Source of the DNA: Fibrobacter succinogenes
GTDB taxonomy: Bacteria > Fibrobacterota > Fibrobacteria > Fibrobacterales > Fibrobacteraceae
Assembly (NCBI GenBank): GCA_902794535.1
Contig: CADBHQ010000020.1
Span: 62,001-126,000, forward strand
Reading direction: 5' to 3'
Length of the DNA: 64,000 nucleotides
The notes beneath the pieces are model-generated. The model saw nothing but the letters and a program-made list of their open reading frames with translations. It was not told where the DNA came from and searched no databases. This document shows, one piece after another, positions 41,067 through 48,479 of this stretch. Each line of letters starts with the position of its first letter. Within the stretch, counting starts at the first letter, position 1. The position numbers and the translations under genes are program-made.

Positions 41067-42728
41067 ATGAATTATTCCAAAATGACAAGGCAGTTTATCT
41101 GCAAAATGGCGATGCCGCTCGCCTTGATGTTTGCGGCGTGCTCGGATGACAGGCCGACAGCGGGTGGTTCAGCCGAAGAAACGGGAATCTATGCTTTCGA
41201 GGGAACGGTGGCTGGCCGTGCGGCGCGTCTTGCGCAGATGCCTGAAAATACGGACTTGAACGAATGGACGAGTGCTGCCGAAAAAGGGGCTGTCATCAGG
41301 TTGTCTGAACTAGATTCGGTGACCCTAGATACGACGGGTACGTTCTATTATGCCCGCTGTACGAACTCGTCGGGCGAGTTCTATTTTGACAGTGTTTCGC
41401 TAAAAAGTCCCTATGCGATGCTTGAACTTGCCCCGTATGTGGAAGGCGAATGGTGGGAATGGGATGGAAACTGGAATTTCCCTGAATACGATTCGACTAT
41501 GGAGAGATATACGGTTACGTATAGCGTGATTGTGGACTTGCGGAAAACGAAAAATGTCGATATTAACGTGATGACGTTCCTGGAAACGGCCCGAATACGC
41601 TACCTAGTGAATCAGGGGCAGAGCTTTGCCGATGCGAAACAGCAGGCGGATGTGGATGTTCTTGAGGCGCTGGGCTTGTATGGAGAAAATTTCGTCTTTG
41701 ACAAGAGCGATTACGTTGAAAGTCAGAATAGCTTGATAGCTGTGAATTATATAGGTGAATTTGTTTGGAACTGGATTGATTACGAACGTGCCCCGTCCGA
41801 AATGGCGGAAGCCTTTGCTGCAGCAGGGTCGTTCTCCCAGGTAGATTCATTGCGCGACTTTTTCGTGAACGAGATTTACAACTGGAGCAAGTATGGCAGG
41901 ATGACCGATAGCGAGTTGGCTTTCATGGGTGGATTTATGGCAAACCTTTATGATTTGGGAGAATGCACCGCAGAACGTGAAGGCTTTGTGGATCAGGAAA
42001 CTGTCGGCAATGCAAGTATGAATATTACTTGTGGTTCAGGTATATGGACATACAAGAAAATTTTTACGGTATCGAACGCTGTCAATGCTGTTTTTGGCGT
42101 AATGACGGATGCTCGTGACGGGCGGACGTACAAGACCGTTACCTATAGCCTTAAGTATGAAGACCAGACTTGGTTGGCAGAAGATCTTGCCTACAATTCC
42201 ACTGACGGATTTTATTCCTTGGCCCAGGCGGTTAATTTGCCGGACTCTGTTGTGGCGCTTACGCTCGAAGAATGCCGTGAATCGTATGGTGACCATGCCT
42301 ATTGCGATATGGTTGCCTTGAGCGATTACTCCATAGACTACAAGCGGCTTGGTCAGGCGATAGATTCTGTCGAGGCCGCGACGGGGACGTCTCAGTATCG
42401 GGGAATATGCCCAGAAGGGTGGCATCTCCCGAACGGACATGAATGGAGAAATCTACTGGGAAGGATAGACGATAAATTAGGTGAAGAAGATAGGAACTAT
42501 ATGTGGGGCGACGACTATTTGGCGAGGGCTGGTTTCGAGGGGTCCTATTCTGGGGGAACGAGAGAGTATGTGGTCAAGCTTGATTCCCGCTTTAATGATT
42601 ACTATAGGGAATGGGAATATGAAAACGACGAAGAATGGGCGACCTTGATAAGGTTCAAAATAGGCGGTTGGTATATAGTGTCGACTTCTCCGAATCGTTC
42701 GTTCCGTGTGCGCTGTTTGAAGGACTAG
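41067..42728 (+). CDS. TIGR02145 lipoprotein (cassette 3)
   Basis: 553 aa. Signal MNYSKMTRQFICKMAMPLAL then MFAACS; lipidated Cys25. The middle region contains a Trp/Glu-rich loop (EGEWWEWDGNWNFPEY) and a helical part. TIGR02145 domain from about 345: MTDARDGRTYKTVTYSLKYE, TWLAEDLAYN, CPEGWHLPNGHEWRNLL, ending FRVRCLKD. It is shorter and more divergent than its two neighbours, although the signal peptide and 5' leader are conserved. Probably surface-exposed; function unknown. Confidence 0.9.
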   Translation: MNYSKMTRQFICKMAMPLALMFAACSDDRPTAGGSAEETGIYAFEGTVAGRAARLAQMPENTDLNEWTSAAEKGAVIRLSELDSVTLDTTGTFYYARCTNSSGEFYFDSVSLKSPYAMLELAPYVEGEWWEWDGNWNFPEYDSTMERYTVTYSVIVDLRKTKNVDINVMTFLETARIRYLVNQGQSFADAKQQADVDVLEALGLYGENFVFDKSDYVESQNSLIAVNYIGEFVWNWIDYERAPSEMAEAFAAAGSFSQVDSLRDFFVNEIYNWSKYGRMTDSELAFMGGFMANLYDLGECTAEREGFVDQETVGNASMNITCGSGIWTYKKIFTVSNAVNAVFGVMTDARDGRTYKTVTYSLKYEDQTWLAEDLAYNSTDGFYSLAQAVNLPDSVVALTLEECRESYGDHAYCDMVALSDYSIDYKRLGQAIDSVEAATGTSQYRGICPEGWHLPNGHEWRNLLGRIDDKLGEEDRNYMWGDDYLARAGFEGSYSGGTREYVVKLDSRFNDYYREWEYENDEEWATLIRFKIGGWYIVSTSPNRSFRVRCLKD

Positions 42729-42752
42729 ACTCTCTCTTGTTAGGAGGAAAGG

Positions 42753-42778
42753 AAGGCGGGCTTCGGCCCGCCTTTTTT
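42753..42778 (+). terminator. terminator of cassette 3
   Basis: AAGGCGGGC-TTCG-GCCCGCCTT with T6; UUCG tetraloop. Confidence 0.92.
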
Positions 42779-42857
42779 GCGTATTTTTGTACTTGACGGG
42801 TATAAATATTGTATCTTTATTGTACCTTGCGCACTAGGCGCGGGGAAAGGATTTTTT

Positions 42858-43613
42858 ATGAAACCAGGTAAGACCGAACTCCGCTTGAATGCTGAAATCG
42901 AAAAACGCGGTGCGCTTTTTGCCGTGCTGCTGGACCCCGATACATCGGACGAAGCTGCCTTTGTGAAGGCTGGTGCTATGGCCGCTGAAAACGGTGCCGA
43001 CCTCTTGTTGGTGGGCGGTTCTTACCTAGGTAACTTTACGCTGCCCAAGCAGGTGGCTGCTCTCAAGGCCAATGTGGATTTGCCCGTGGTGCTGTTCCCG
43101 GGTGGAGCCTCTCAGGTGGTGCCTGGCTTTGATGCAATGCTCTTTATGACGCTTGTAAGTGGCCGTAACCCGAATTACTTGATCGACGAACAGGTTCGCG
43201 GTGGCGCCCTGGTGCGTGCCTTGAACATGGAAGCGATTCCGACGGCCTATCAGCTGATCAATAGCGGCAAGCGTACCACGGTCGAATACATTAGCGGCAC
43301 CATGCCGGTGCCTGCCAACAAGCCTAAGCTCAGCATGGTGAATTCCATTGCTGCTGAACTTATGGGCATGCGTTATGTGTATCTGGAAGCTGGCAGCGGT
43401 GCCGAAGAACCCGTGCCGGTGGAACACATCGCCTATACTCGCAAGGCAACCGAAATGACTATCATTACCGGTGGTGGCATTAAGGACCCGCAGACCGCTG
43501 CTGTTCGCGTGGCAGCTGGTGCAAACATCATCGTGACGGGTACGCTTTGGGAAAAGGTGGAAGACCCGAAGTTGTTGGCTGAATTCGCCGCAGCTATCCA
43601 TACCAAAGGCTGA
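42858..43613 (+). CDS. geranylgeranylglyceryl phosphate synthase family protein (PcrB/GGGPS)
   Basis: 251 aa from ATG 42858 (SD GGAAAGGA). TIM-barrel motifs of the family: FAVLLDPDTSDE, GADLLLVGGSYLGN, VVLFPGGASQVVPGFDAMLFMTLVSGRNP, YVYLEAGSGAEEPV, and the phosphate-binding IITGGGIKDP plus GANIIVTGTLWE. The enzyme makes the ether bond between an isoprenoid diphosphate and glycerol-1-phosphate; in archaea this builds membrane lipids, and related enzymes occur in FCB-group bacteria. Substrate chain length cannot be told here. Single gene; fold-back element B includes its last codons. Confidence 0.9.
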   Translation: MKPGKTELRLNAEIEKRGALFAVLLDPDTSDEAAFVKAGAMAAENGADLLLVGGSYLGNFTLPKQVAALKANVDLPVVLFPGGASQVVPGFDAMLFMTLVSGRNPNYLIDEQVRGGALVRALNMEAIPTAYQLINSGKRTTVEYISGTMPVPANKPKLSMVNSIAAELMGMRYVYLEAGSGAEEPVPVEHIAYTRKATEMTIITGGGIKDPQTAAVRVAAGANIIVTGTLWEKVEDPKLLAEFAAAIHTKG

Positions 43614-43707
43614 AAAGCTTCGTAATACTTCGTTGCCCCCGGTCTCACGTACGCCTAGTACGCTACGGCCGGTAAGGCGCCTTGTCTTACTCGCTTTTAA
43701 GCCTTTG
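43604..43707 (+). repeat. fold-back element B overlapping the end of the GGGPS-family gene
   Basis: Outer arms CAAAGGCT-g-AAAAGC (43604-43618, including the stop codon) and GCTTTT-a-AGCCTTTG (43693-43707) pair with one mismatch. The inner hairpin CGTAC-N5-GTACG (43638-43652) lies within the CTCACGTAC...GTACGCTACG core shared with elements A and C. Confidence 0.75.
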
Positions 43708-43748
43708 TTTGACGATGTGCTGTGATGAATAATTCTTTCTTAATTTGT

Positions 43749-43771
43749 AGCGCTGTTTTCAGCGCTTTTTC
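43749..43771 (+). terminator. terminator upstream of the membrane-protein/ABC operon
   Basis: AGCGCTG-TTTT-CAGCGCT followed by TTTTT. Confidence 0.85.
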
Positions 43772-43856
43772 TGTATAACCTTTTTCCTTTACTCAAATAT
43801 TTGTGTATTTTTCTGTTAGAAGGAATGCACCGTTTTGGTGCAGTTTTGAGGTATCT

Positions 43857-44135
43857 ATGAAAAAACTCGTGATTGTGACTTATGTGCTTCGTGCGCTGGG
43901 CTTTGTGTTAGTGCTTTTGATGCTTTTCGGGCACAGCGTAGTCCTGAATATTTTCCCCGGGCTCGAGGGTCATTCGATCAATCCGCTGTTCTATACCGGC
44001 GTGGCATGTTATGCTACGGGTGCTATCATCCACTTCTTTATCAAGAAGCAAGAGATGGCGGAACGACGCCGTCGCGAAATCGAAGATGCCGAGGAACGTG
44101 CCTTTGGTAAAAAGTCCGACGATTCGGACAAGTGA
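43857..44135 (+). CDS. small two-TM membrane protein
   Basis: 92 aa from ATG 43857 (SD TGAGG). Two hydrophobic segments, LVIVTYVLRALGFVLVLLMLFG and LFYTGVACYATGAIIHFFI, then a charged helical tail (KKQEMAERRRREIEDAEERAFGKK). Family not recognised. A hairpin GCACC-GTTTT-GGTGC (about 43827-43841) lies in its leader. First gene of a run that includes the ABC transporter pair (next start 11 nt downstream). Confidence 0.7.
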   Translation: MKKLVIVTYVLRALGFVLVLLMLFGHSVVLNIFPGLEGHSINPLFYTGVACYATGAIIHFFIKKQEMAERRRREIEDAEERAFGKKSDDSDK

Positions 44136-44146
44136 TTGGGTTGTTT

Positions 44147-45058
44147 ATGATTAAGATTGAACATTTGCATAAGACGTACCGCAGCGGTTTCTTGATGAAA
44201 CCGAAGCTTGCTCTTAAGGATGTGAGTTTTAGCGTAGAACCGGGGCAGGTGTATGGCTTTATCGGGCCGAACGGCGCGGGCAAGTCTACGACTATCAAAG
44301 TGCTTACGGGTCTTTTGAATTTTGATTCGGGCAATGTGCTGGTGAACGGGATTTCTCCGCGTAATGTGAAGAGCCGTCAGTTTATCGGTTACTCGCCGGA
44401 ACAGCCGTACTTTTATGATTATCTAACGGGCCGTGAACTTTTGCAGTTCTACGGTAAGCTGGTGGGCCTTTCTGGGGCCGAACTGGACAAGCGTATCGAC
44501 TGGTCGCTGGATTTGTTGCATGCGAATAAGGATTGGATTGACCGCCGCTTGCGTTCATACTCCAAGGGCATGATGCAGCGCGTGGGCATTGCTCAGGCAA
44601 TTCTCGGTAAGCCGAAGCTTTTGATTCTCGATGAACCTATGAGCGGTCTCGATCCGATGGGCCGCCGCGATGTGCGCGAAGCCATTATGGAACTGAATCG
44701 CACGGGTGTGACGATTTTCTATTCAAGCCACTTGCTCTCCGATGTGGAATCGATTAGCCACAAGGTCGCGATGATTGTCGATGGCAAGATTGTGCGCGAA
44801 GGTACCGTAGACGAGATTACGGAATCTTGCGGCGTGGAATACCACGTGCGTACCCGCGAAGCAATTCCGCAGGCAGAACTTCCCGAGGGTGTTGCCCCTG
44901 CTGGTCATCCGCAGGAATGCGTATGCGCCGATGATGCTGCCCGCGACCGCCTGCTGCGCTATTGCTTGGAAAAAGGAATTGCTGTCGAGCGCATGGACCA
45001 CAAGCGCCCGAGTCTCGAAGACATTTTGACAGAGGAGATTGCCCGTGCAGACGCTTAA
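44147..45058 (+). CDS. ABC transporter ATP-binding protein
   Basis: 303 aa from ATG 44147. ABC ATPase with Walker A GPNGAGKST near 41-49, Q-loop region YSPEQPYFYDYLTG, signature YSKGMMQRVGIAQA (variant of LSGGQ), Walker B LLILDEPMSGLDP and switch His in YSSHLLSDVE; the C-terminal extension ends SLEDILTEEIARADA, as in ABC-2/CcmA-type exporters. It pairs with the overlapping permease. Substrate unknown. The operon context with degenerate pilT-like genes and a patatin is unusual. Confidence 0.92.
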   Translation: MIKIEHLHKTYRSGFLMKPKLALKDVSFSVEPGQVYGFIGPNGAGKSTTIKVLTGLLNFDSGNVLVNGISPRNVKSRQFIGYSPEQPYFYDYLTGRELLQFYGKLVGLSGAELDKRIDWSLDLLHANKDWIDRRLRSYSKGMMQRVGIAQAILGKPKLLILDEPMSGLDPMGRRDVREAIMELNRTGVTIFYSSHLLSDVESISHKVAMIVDGKIVREGTVDEITESCGVEYHVRTREAIPQAELPEGVAPAGHPQECVCADDAARDRLLRYCLEKGIAVERMDHKRPSLEDILTEEIARADA

Positions 45059-45848
45059 GCATATCGGCATCATTGCCCTCAATACATTCCGCGAATCTAT
45101 TCGCGACAAGATTCTTTATAACATTGGTTTTTTGGCGATTGCACTCACCTTGTTCAGCATTGTACTTGGCGAATGGTCTGTGTTTGACCGCGCCTATGTG
45201 ATCAAGTCGACTACGCTTTCGGTGATGAGCCTTTCGGGCCTGTTGATTTCGATTTTCGTGGGCATTAGCCTGGTGCAAAAAGAAATCCAGCGCCGCACGG
45301 TGCTTACGCTCTTGTCGAAGCCTATTAGCCGTGCCTCGTTCATTGTGGGCAAGTATTTTGGCCTGCTTGCAGTGGTGGCGGTTCACCTGATGCTTTTGAC
45401 GGCAATCTACTACGTGATGCTGTTCTTGACTGGGTCTGCTCCGACGCTCAGCTTGCTTACGGCTATCTACCTGATTTTCTGCGAGATGGCAGTGGTGATT
45501 GCGGTGGCACTCCTGTTCAGCAGTTTCAGCAGCACGGTGCTTTCGGCACTCTTTACGCTGGGTGTTTACTTTGCGGGCCACTTGAGCGACCAACTTTTGG
45601 AACAGGTGCGCTTTGCTACCCGTATGGGCGAACTGAATGGAACATCGAGTATGCTGTTCCAGAAAGCCGCCGAAGTGATTCACGCGATTTTCCCGGGGCT
45701 TTACCGCTACAACGTGACTACCTACGTGGTGCATGGTGTGGCTCTCCCCGATATGTACGTATTCTGGAATAGCATTTATGCGCTAGGCTACATCGGCGTG
45801 TTCCTTGCGATTGCAAGCTGGTGGTTTAGCCGGAGGGATTTCCTATGA
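45045..45848 (+). CDS. ABC-2 type transporter permease
   Basis: 267 aa from GTG 45045, which has SD GAGGAG 7 nt upstream; the TTG at 45039 is too close to the SD. About six membrane segments: ILYNIGFLAIALTLFSIVLG, SGLLISIFVGISLV, FGLLAVVAVHLMLLTAIYYVMLF, LLTAIYLIFCEMAVVIAVALLF, VLSALFTLGVYFAGHL and SIYALGYIGVFLAIASWWF. Motif RRTVLTLLSKPISRASFIVGKY is typical of ABC-2 permeases. Overlaps the ATPase gene by 14 bp and the next gene by ATGA. Confidence 0.9.
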   Translation: MQTLKHIGIIALNTFRESIRDKILYNIGFLAIALTLFSIVLGEWSVFDRAYVIKSTTLSVMSLSGLLISIFVGISLVQKEIQRRTVLTLLSKPISRASFIVGKYFGLLAVVAVHLMLLTAIYYVMLFLTGSAPTLSLLTAIYLIFCEMAVVIAVALLFSSFSSTVLSALFTLGVYFAGHLSDQLLEQVRFATRMGELNGTSSMLFQKAAEVIHAIFPGLYRYNVTTYVVHGVALPDMYVFWNSIYALGYIGVFLAIASWWFSRRDFL

Positions 45849-47467
45849 GAAACCAGTACATGGCAAAAGTCCTTGTGCACAACAAGGTCGTTACCGAGGC
45901 GCAGGTCAAAGCGCATTGGGGCGAAATTACCGACAAGAAAGACATTGGTCAAGTGCTTGTGGATGCGGGCGTTCTCCCGCCTCCGATGTACATCAAGGTG
46001 CTTGCCTTTGTAAAGAATCTTGAGGCGAAGGCCGCCGCCGAAGGTGGCGCGGCTCCTGCCGCAGCACCTGCAAACGCTGCTCCTGCGGCTTCGCAAAAGC
46101 AGTCAACCGCGCGCTTCGAAGCGCCTCCGGCGTCGGCGCCGTCGGTTGCTCCTGCCGCTCCTCAGCCCGCACAGTCCGAAGGCTTGCAGATTGAAGGCAA
46201 TAGCAGCTTGTATGGCGAAGTCTCGACTTCTAACGTGGAAGTCGAAGCGGTCGCAGGCTTGGAATCAACCAGTATCAGCACGGTGCAGGTGCAGGCCGAA
46301 GCCGAAGAAGAATCTTCGGGCGAAGATTCTGAAAAATTGCCGAGCCGCTTTGCGATTTTGACTGGCGAAGGAACTCCGGTCGAAGCGCCTGAAAAGATTC
46401 GTCCGATGACAAACCTGTCGCAGATTATTGCGTTTGCCCGCAAGTTTGGCGCAACGGATATTTACCTGTACGCAGACCGCCCGGTGGTCATGCGCCAGTC
46501 GGGCGCTCTCTTTGTGGCCTCGGACGATGCTCTGGATTTGTCTCATATTAACGAGCGCTTGGACGAAGCTTCCAAGGGATTCTCGGATGGCTATAAGATT
46601 ATCGTCGGCAAGAACTTTAGCAAGACGATTGGTCTTGCTGGCGTTGGCCGCGCTCGTATCACGGTCACATGGAACGGCACGAATCCGAGTGTATCGATTC
46701 GTGTGATTCCACAAGAATCGACCACGCTCGAAAACTTGTATTTGCCGGCGTTCTGCAATCAGTTTGTGGAACTCAATAGCGGTCTTGTGCTTGTCGCAGG
46801 CCCTGCTGCAAGCGGTCGCTCTACGACGATTTCGACTTTCGCTGAAACGATTGCCGCTAACCGCGACGTGTACATTCAGACGATTGAAAAACCGATTGAA
46901 CGCGTGCTCCAGAATCCGCGTGGTGCAATTGCCCAACGCGAAGTGGGCTTGCATGTGCGCTCGGGTATCGAAGGCGTGGAATTTGCCATGCAGAGCGGTG
47001 CCGACGTGATACTGTTCGACTACCTCGAAACTCTCGATGAACTTTCGATGCTGTTGCGTGCTTCGAATGCGGGCGCGCTCGTGTTCGCCGTGACGGCGGG
47101 CAATAACATTCATGCATTGCTTTCTCGCTTGCTGTCGTCTGTGTCTGCAGAAAAGCGCACGGCGTTTGCGAATTCGCTTGCAGAACAGCTCAAGGGAATC
47201 ATTGTGCAACACTTGATTCCGATTGTGCAGAATCAGGGCCAGGTGCTTGCAGTCGAAGCCGCCAAGATGAATTCGACGATGGCGAATATGCTCCGCCGCG
47301 GAGAAATCTCGCAGCTCTCGGCGTCGATCAGCAGTCAGAAAGATCAAGGTATTTCGCTCGACGATTCTCTGCAGAAGTGTGTGGAATCGGGCTACATCGA
47401 AGGTGTCGAGGCTTGGAAACGCGCCTGCGACAGCCGACGTTTTGCCGCTTACAGGGTCCAAAACTAA
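45845..47467 (+). CDS. PilT/PilB-like secretion ATPase with degenerate active site
   Basis: 540 aa, overlapping the permease by ATGA. N-terminal about 60 residues (VLVHNKVVTEAQVKAHW ... VLVDAGVLPPPMYIKVL) resemble the MshEN/GspE N-domain; an Ala/Pro-rich linker (about 65-110) and acidic stretch follow; the PilT-like core is at about 185-480. Key sites are altered: Walker A reads GPAASGRST (Arg for the catalytic Lys), the Asp box is EKPIE for EDPIE, Walker B DVILFDYLE lacks the usual Glu position, and the His box is FAVTAGNN for ATLHTN. Probably not a normal ATPase; perhaps a regulatory subunit paired with the next gene. Confidence 0.8.
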   Translation: MRNQYMAKVLVHNKVVTEAQVKAHWGEITDKKDIGQVLVDAGVLPPPMYIKVLAFVKNLEAKAAAEGGAAPAAAPANAAPAASQKQSTARFEAPPASAPSVAPAAPQPAQSEGLQIEGNSSLYGEVSTSNVEVEAVAGLESTSISTVQVQAEAEEESSGEDSEKLPSRFAILTGEGTPVEAPEKIRPMTNLSQIIAFARKFGATDIYLYADRPVVMRQSGALFVASDDALDLSHINERLDEASKGFSDGYKIIVGKNFSKTIGLAGVGRARITVTWNGTNPSVSIRVIPQESTTLENLYLPAFCNQFVELNSGLVLVAGPAASGRSTTISTFAETIAANRDVYIQTIEKPIERVLQNPRGAIAQREVGLHVRSGIEGVEFAMQSGADVILFDYLETLDELSMLLRASNAGALVFAVTAGNNIHALLSRLLSSVSAEKRTAFANSLAEQLKGIIVQHLIPIVQNQGQVLAVEAAKMNSTMANMLRRGEISQLSASISSQKDQGISLDDSLQKCVESGYIEGVEAWKRACDSRRFAAYRVQN

Positions 47468-47476
47468 GGGGATGCT

Positions 47477-48475
47477 ATGGCTACAGAAATTGAATCTTTG
47501 CTAGAATACACGCTGAATGTGGGCGCCTCTGAACTTGTGATTACCGAAGGTGCCGCATCTGCCGTTCGCTTGGCGGGTAAGGTTTGCGCAATTCCTGATG
47601 CTCCTGCTGTAGAAGCGGGCTCGCTCCGCAAATTCTTGACTACGATGGAGGGCGAATCGGGTACTATTATGGGTGGCCCGTGGTGTGGCTCCAAGTGGCG
47701 CGTGCGTTACAACCGAACCGCTTTGGGTAGCTCTGCTATATTTAGGCCCGTACTTGAAGAATGCCCGGACTTTTCGGCGCTCGGTGTGCCGGATTCCATG
47801 ATGAACTTGCTTGGAATCCGTTCGGGTCTTGTGGTCTTTAGTGGCCCTGCTTGCAGTGGAAAGACAACGACTGCTACCGCTTACGTGTCTGCGCTTTGCC
47901 AGTCGGGCATTATGCGCGTGAGCCTTTTGGATCAAGATGCCGAAATGCCTGTAAAACATGGCGATAGCTTGGTTCTTGAAAATTCGACCGGTTCTATTCC
48001 CGAAAAAATGGAACAGGCGCTTCGCAGTGGAATCGACCTGATTTGGCTTGGTAATTTCGAAGGCCAATCTTTGATTCCGGTATTGCGTGCTGCCGAGGCG
48101 GGTGCTCTGGTAGTGCTTACGGTGACGGCCGGTAATGCGGTGGGTGCACTCGCTGCGTTGCTTGCTGCGGAATCGCTTGAAAACCGCGACATGGCATGCA
48201 ATATGCTCGCCTCTGTCTTGAAGGCGGTGGTGGTGCAACGCTTGCTGCCTGGCGCTCAAGGGGTTGTGCCTGCTTGGGAAATCCTTTACGGTACGCAGAA
48301 TGTGGCTTCCAAGATTCGTAGCGGCGAATACTACACGCTGCCCTCGATTATTGCGGCCTCGGCTTCTGAAGGCATGATGCTCATGGACGATTGCCTTGCA
48401 GAGCTTGTGAAGGCGGGCTATGTGTCTTCTGAAGATGCTGTCCGTGTGGTTTCGAATCCGGCTCGGTTAGGATAA
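47477..48475 (+). CDS. PilT-like ATPase paralogue with partial active site
   Basis: 332 aa, SD GGGG before ATG 47477. PilT-like layout: LEYTLNVGASELVITEGAASAVRLAGKV, Walker A GPACSGKTTT intact near 121-130, but the Asp box is DQDAE, the Walker B region DLIWLGNFEG is atypical and the His box is VLTVTAGN. C-terminal VVQRLLPGAQGVVPAWEILYGTQNVASKIRSGE matches PilT. It follows the more degenerate homologue by 9 nt; the two may form a hetero-oligomer in which this one binds nucleotide. A distinct canonical pilT is at 18934. Confidence 0.8.
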   Translation: MATEIESLLEYTLNVGASELVITEGAASAVRLAGKVCAIPDAPAVEAGSLRKFLTTMEGESGTIMGGPWCGSKWRVRYNRTALGSSAIFRPVLEECPDFSALGVPDSMMNLLGIRSGLVVFSGPACSGKTTTATAYVSALCQSGIMRVSLLDQDAEMPVKHGDSLVLENSTGSIPEKMEQALRSGIDLIWLGNFEGQSLIPVLRAAEAGALVVLTVTAGNAVGALAALLAAESLENRDMACNMLASVLKAVVVQRLLPGAQGVVPAWEILYGTQNVASKIRSGEYYTLPSIIAASASEGMMLMDDCLAELVKAGYVSSEDAVRVVSNPARLG

Positions 48476-48479
48476 TTTT

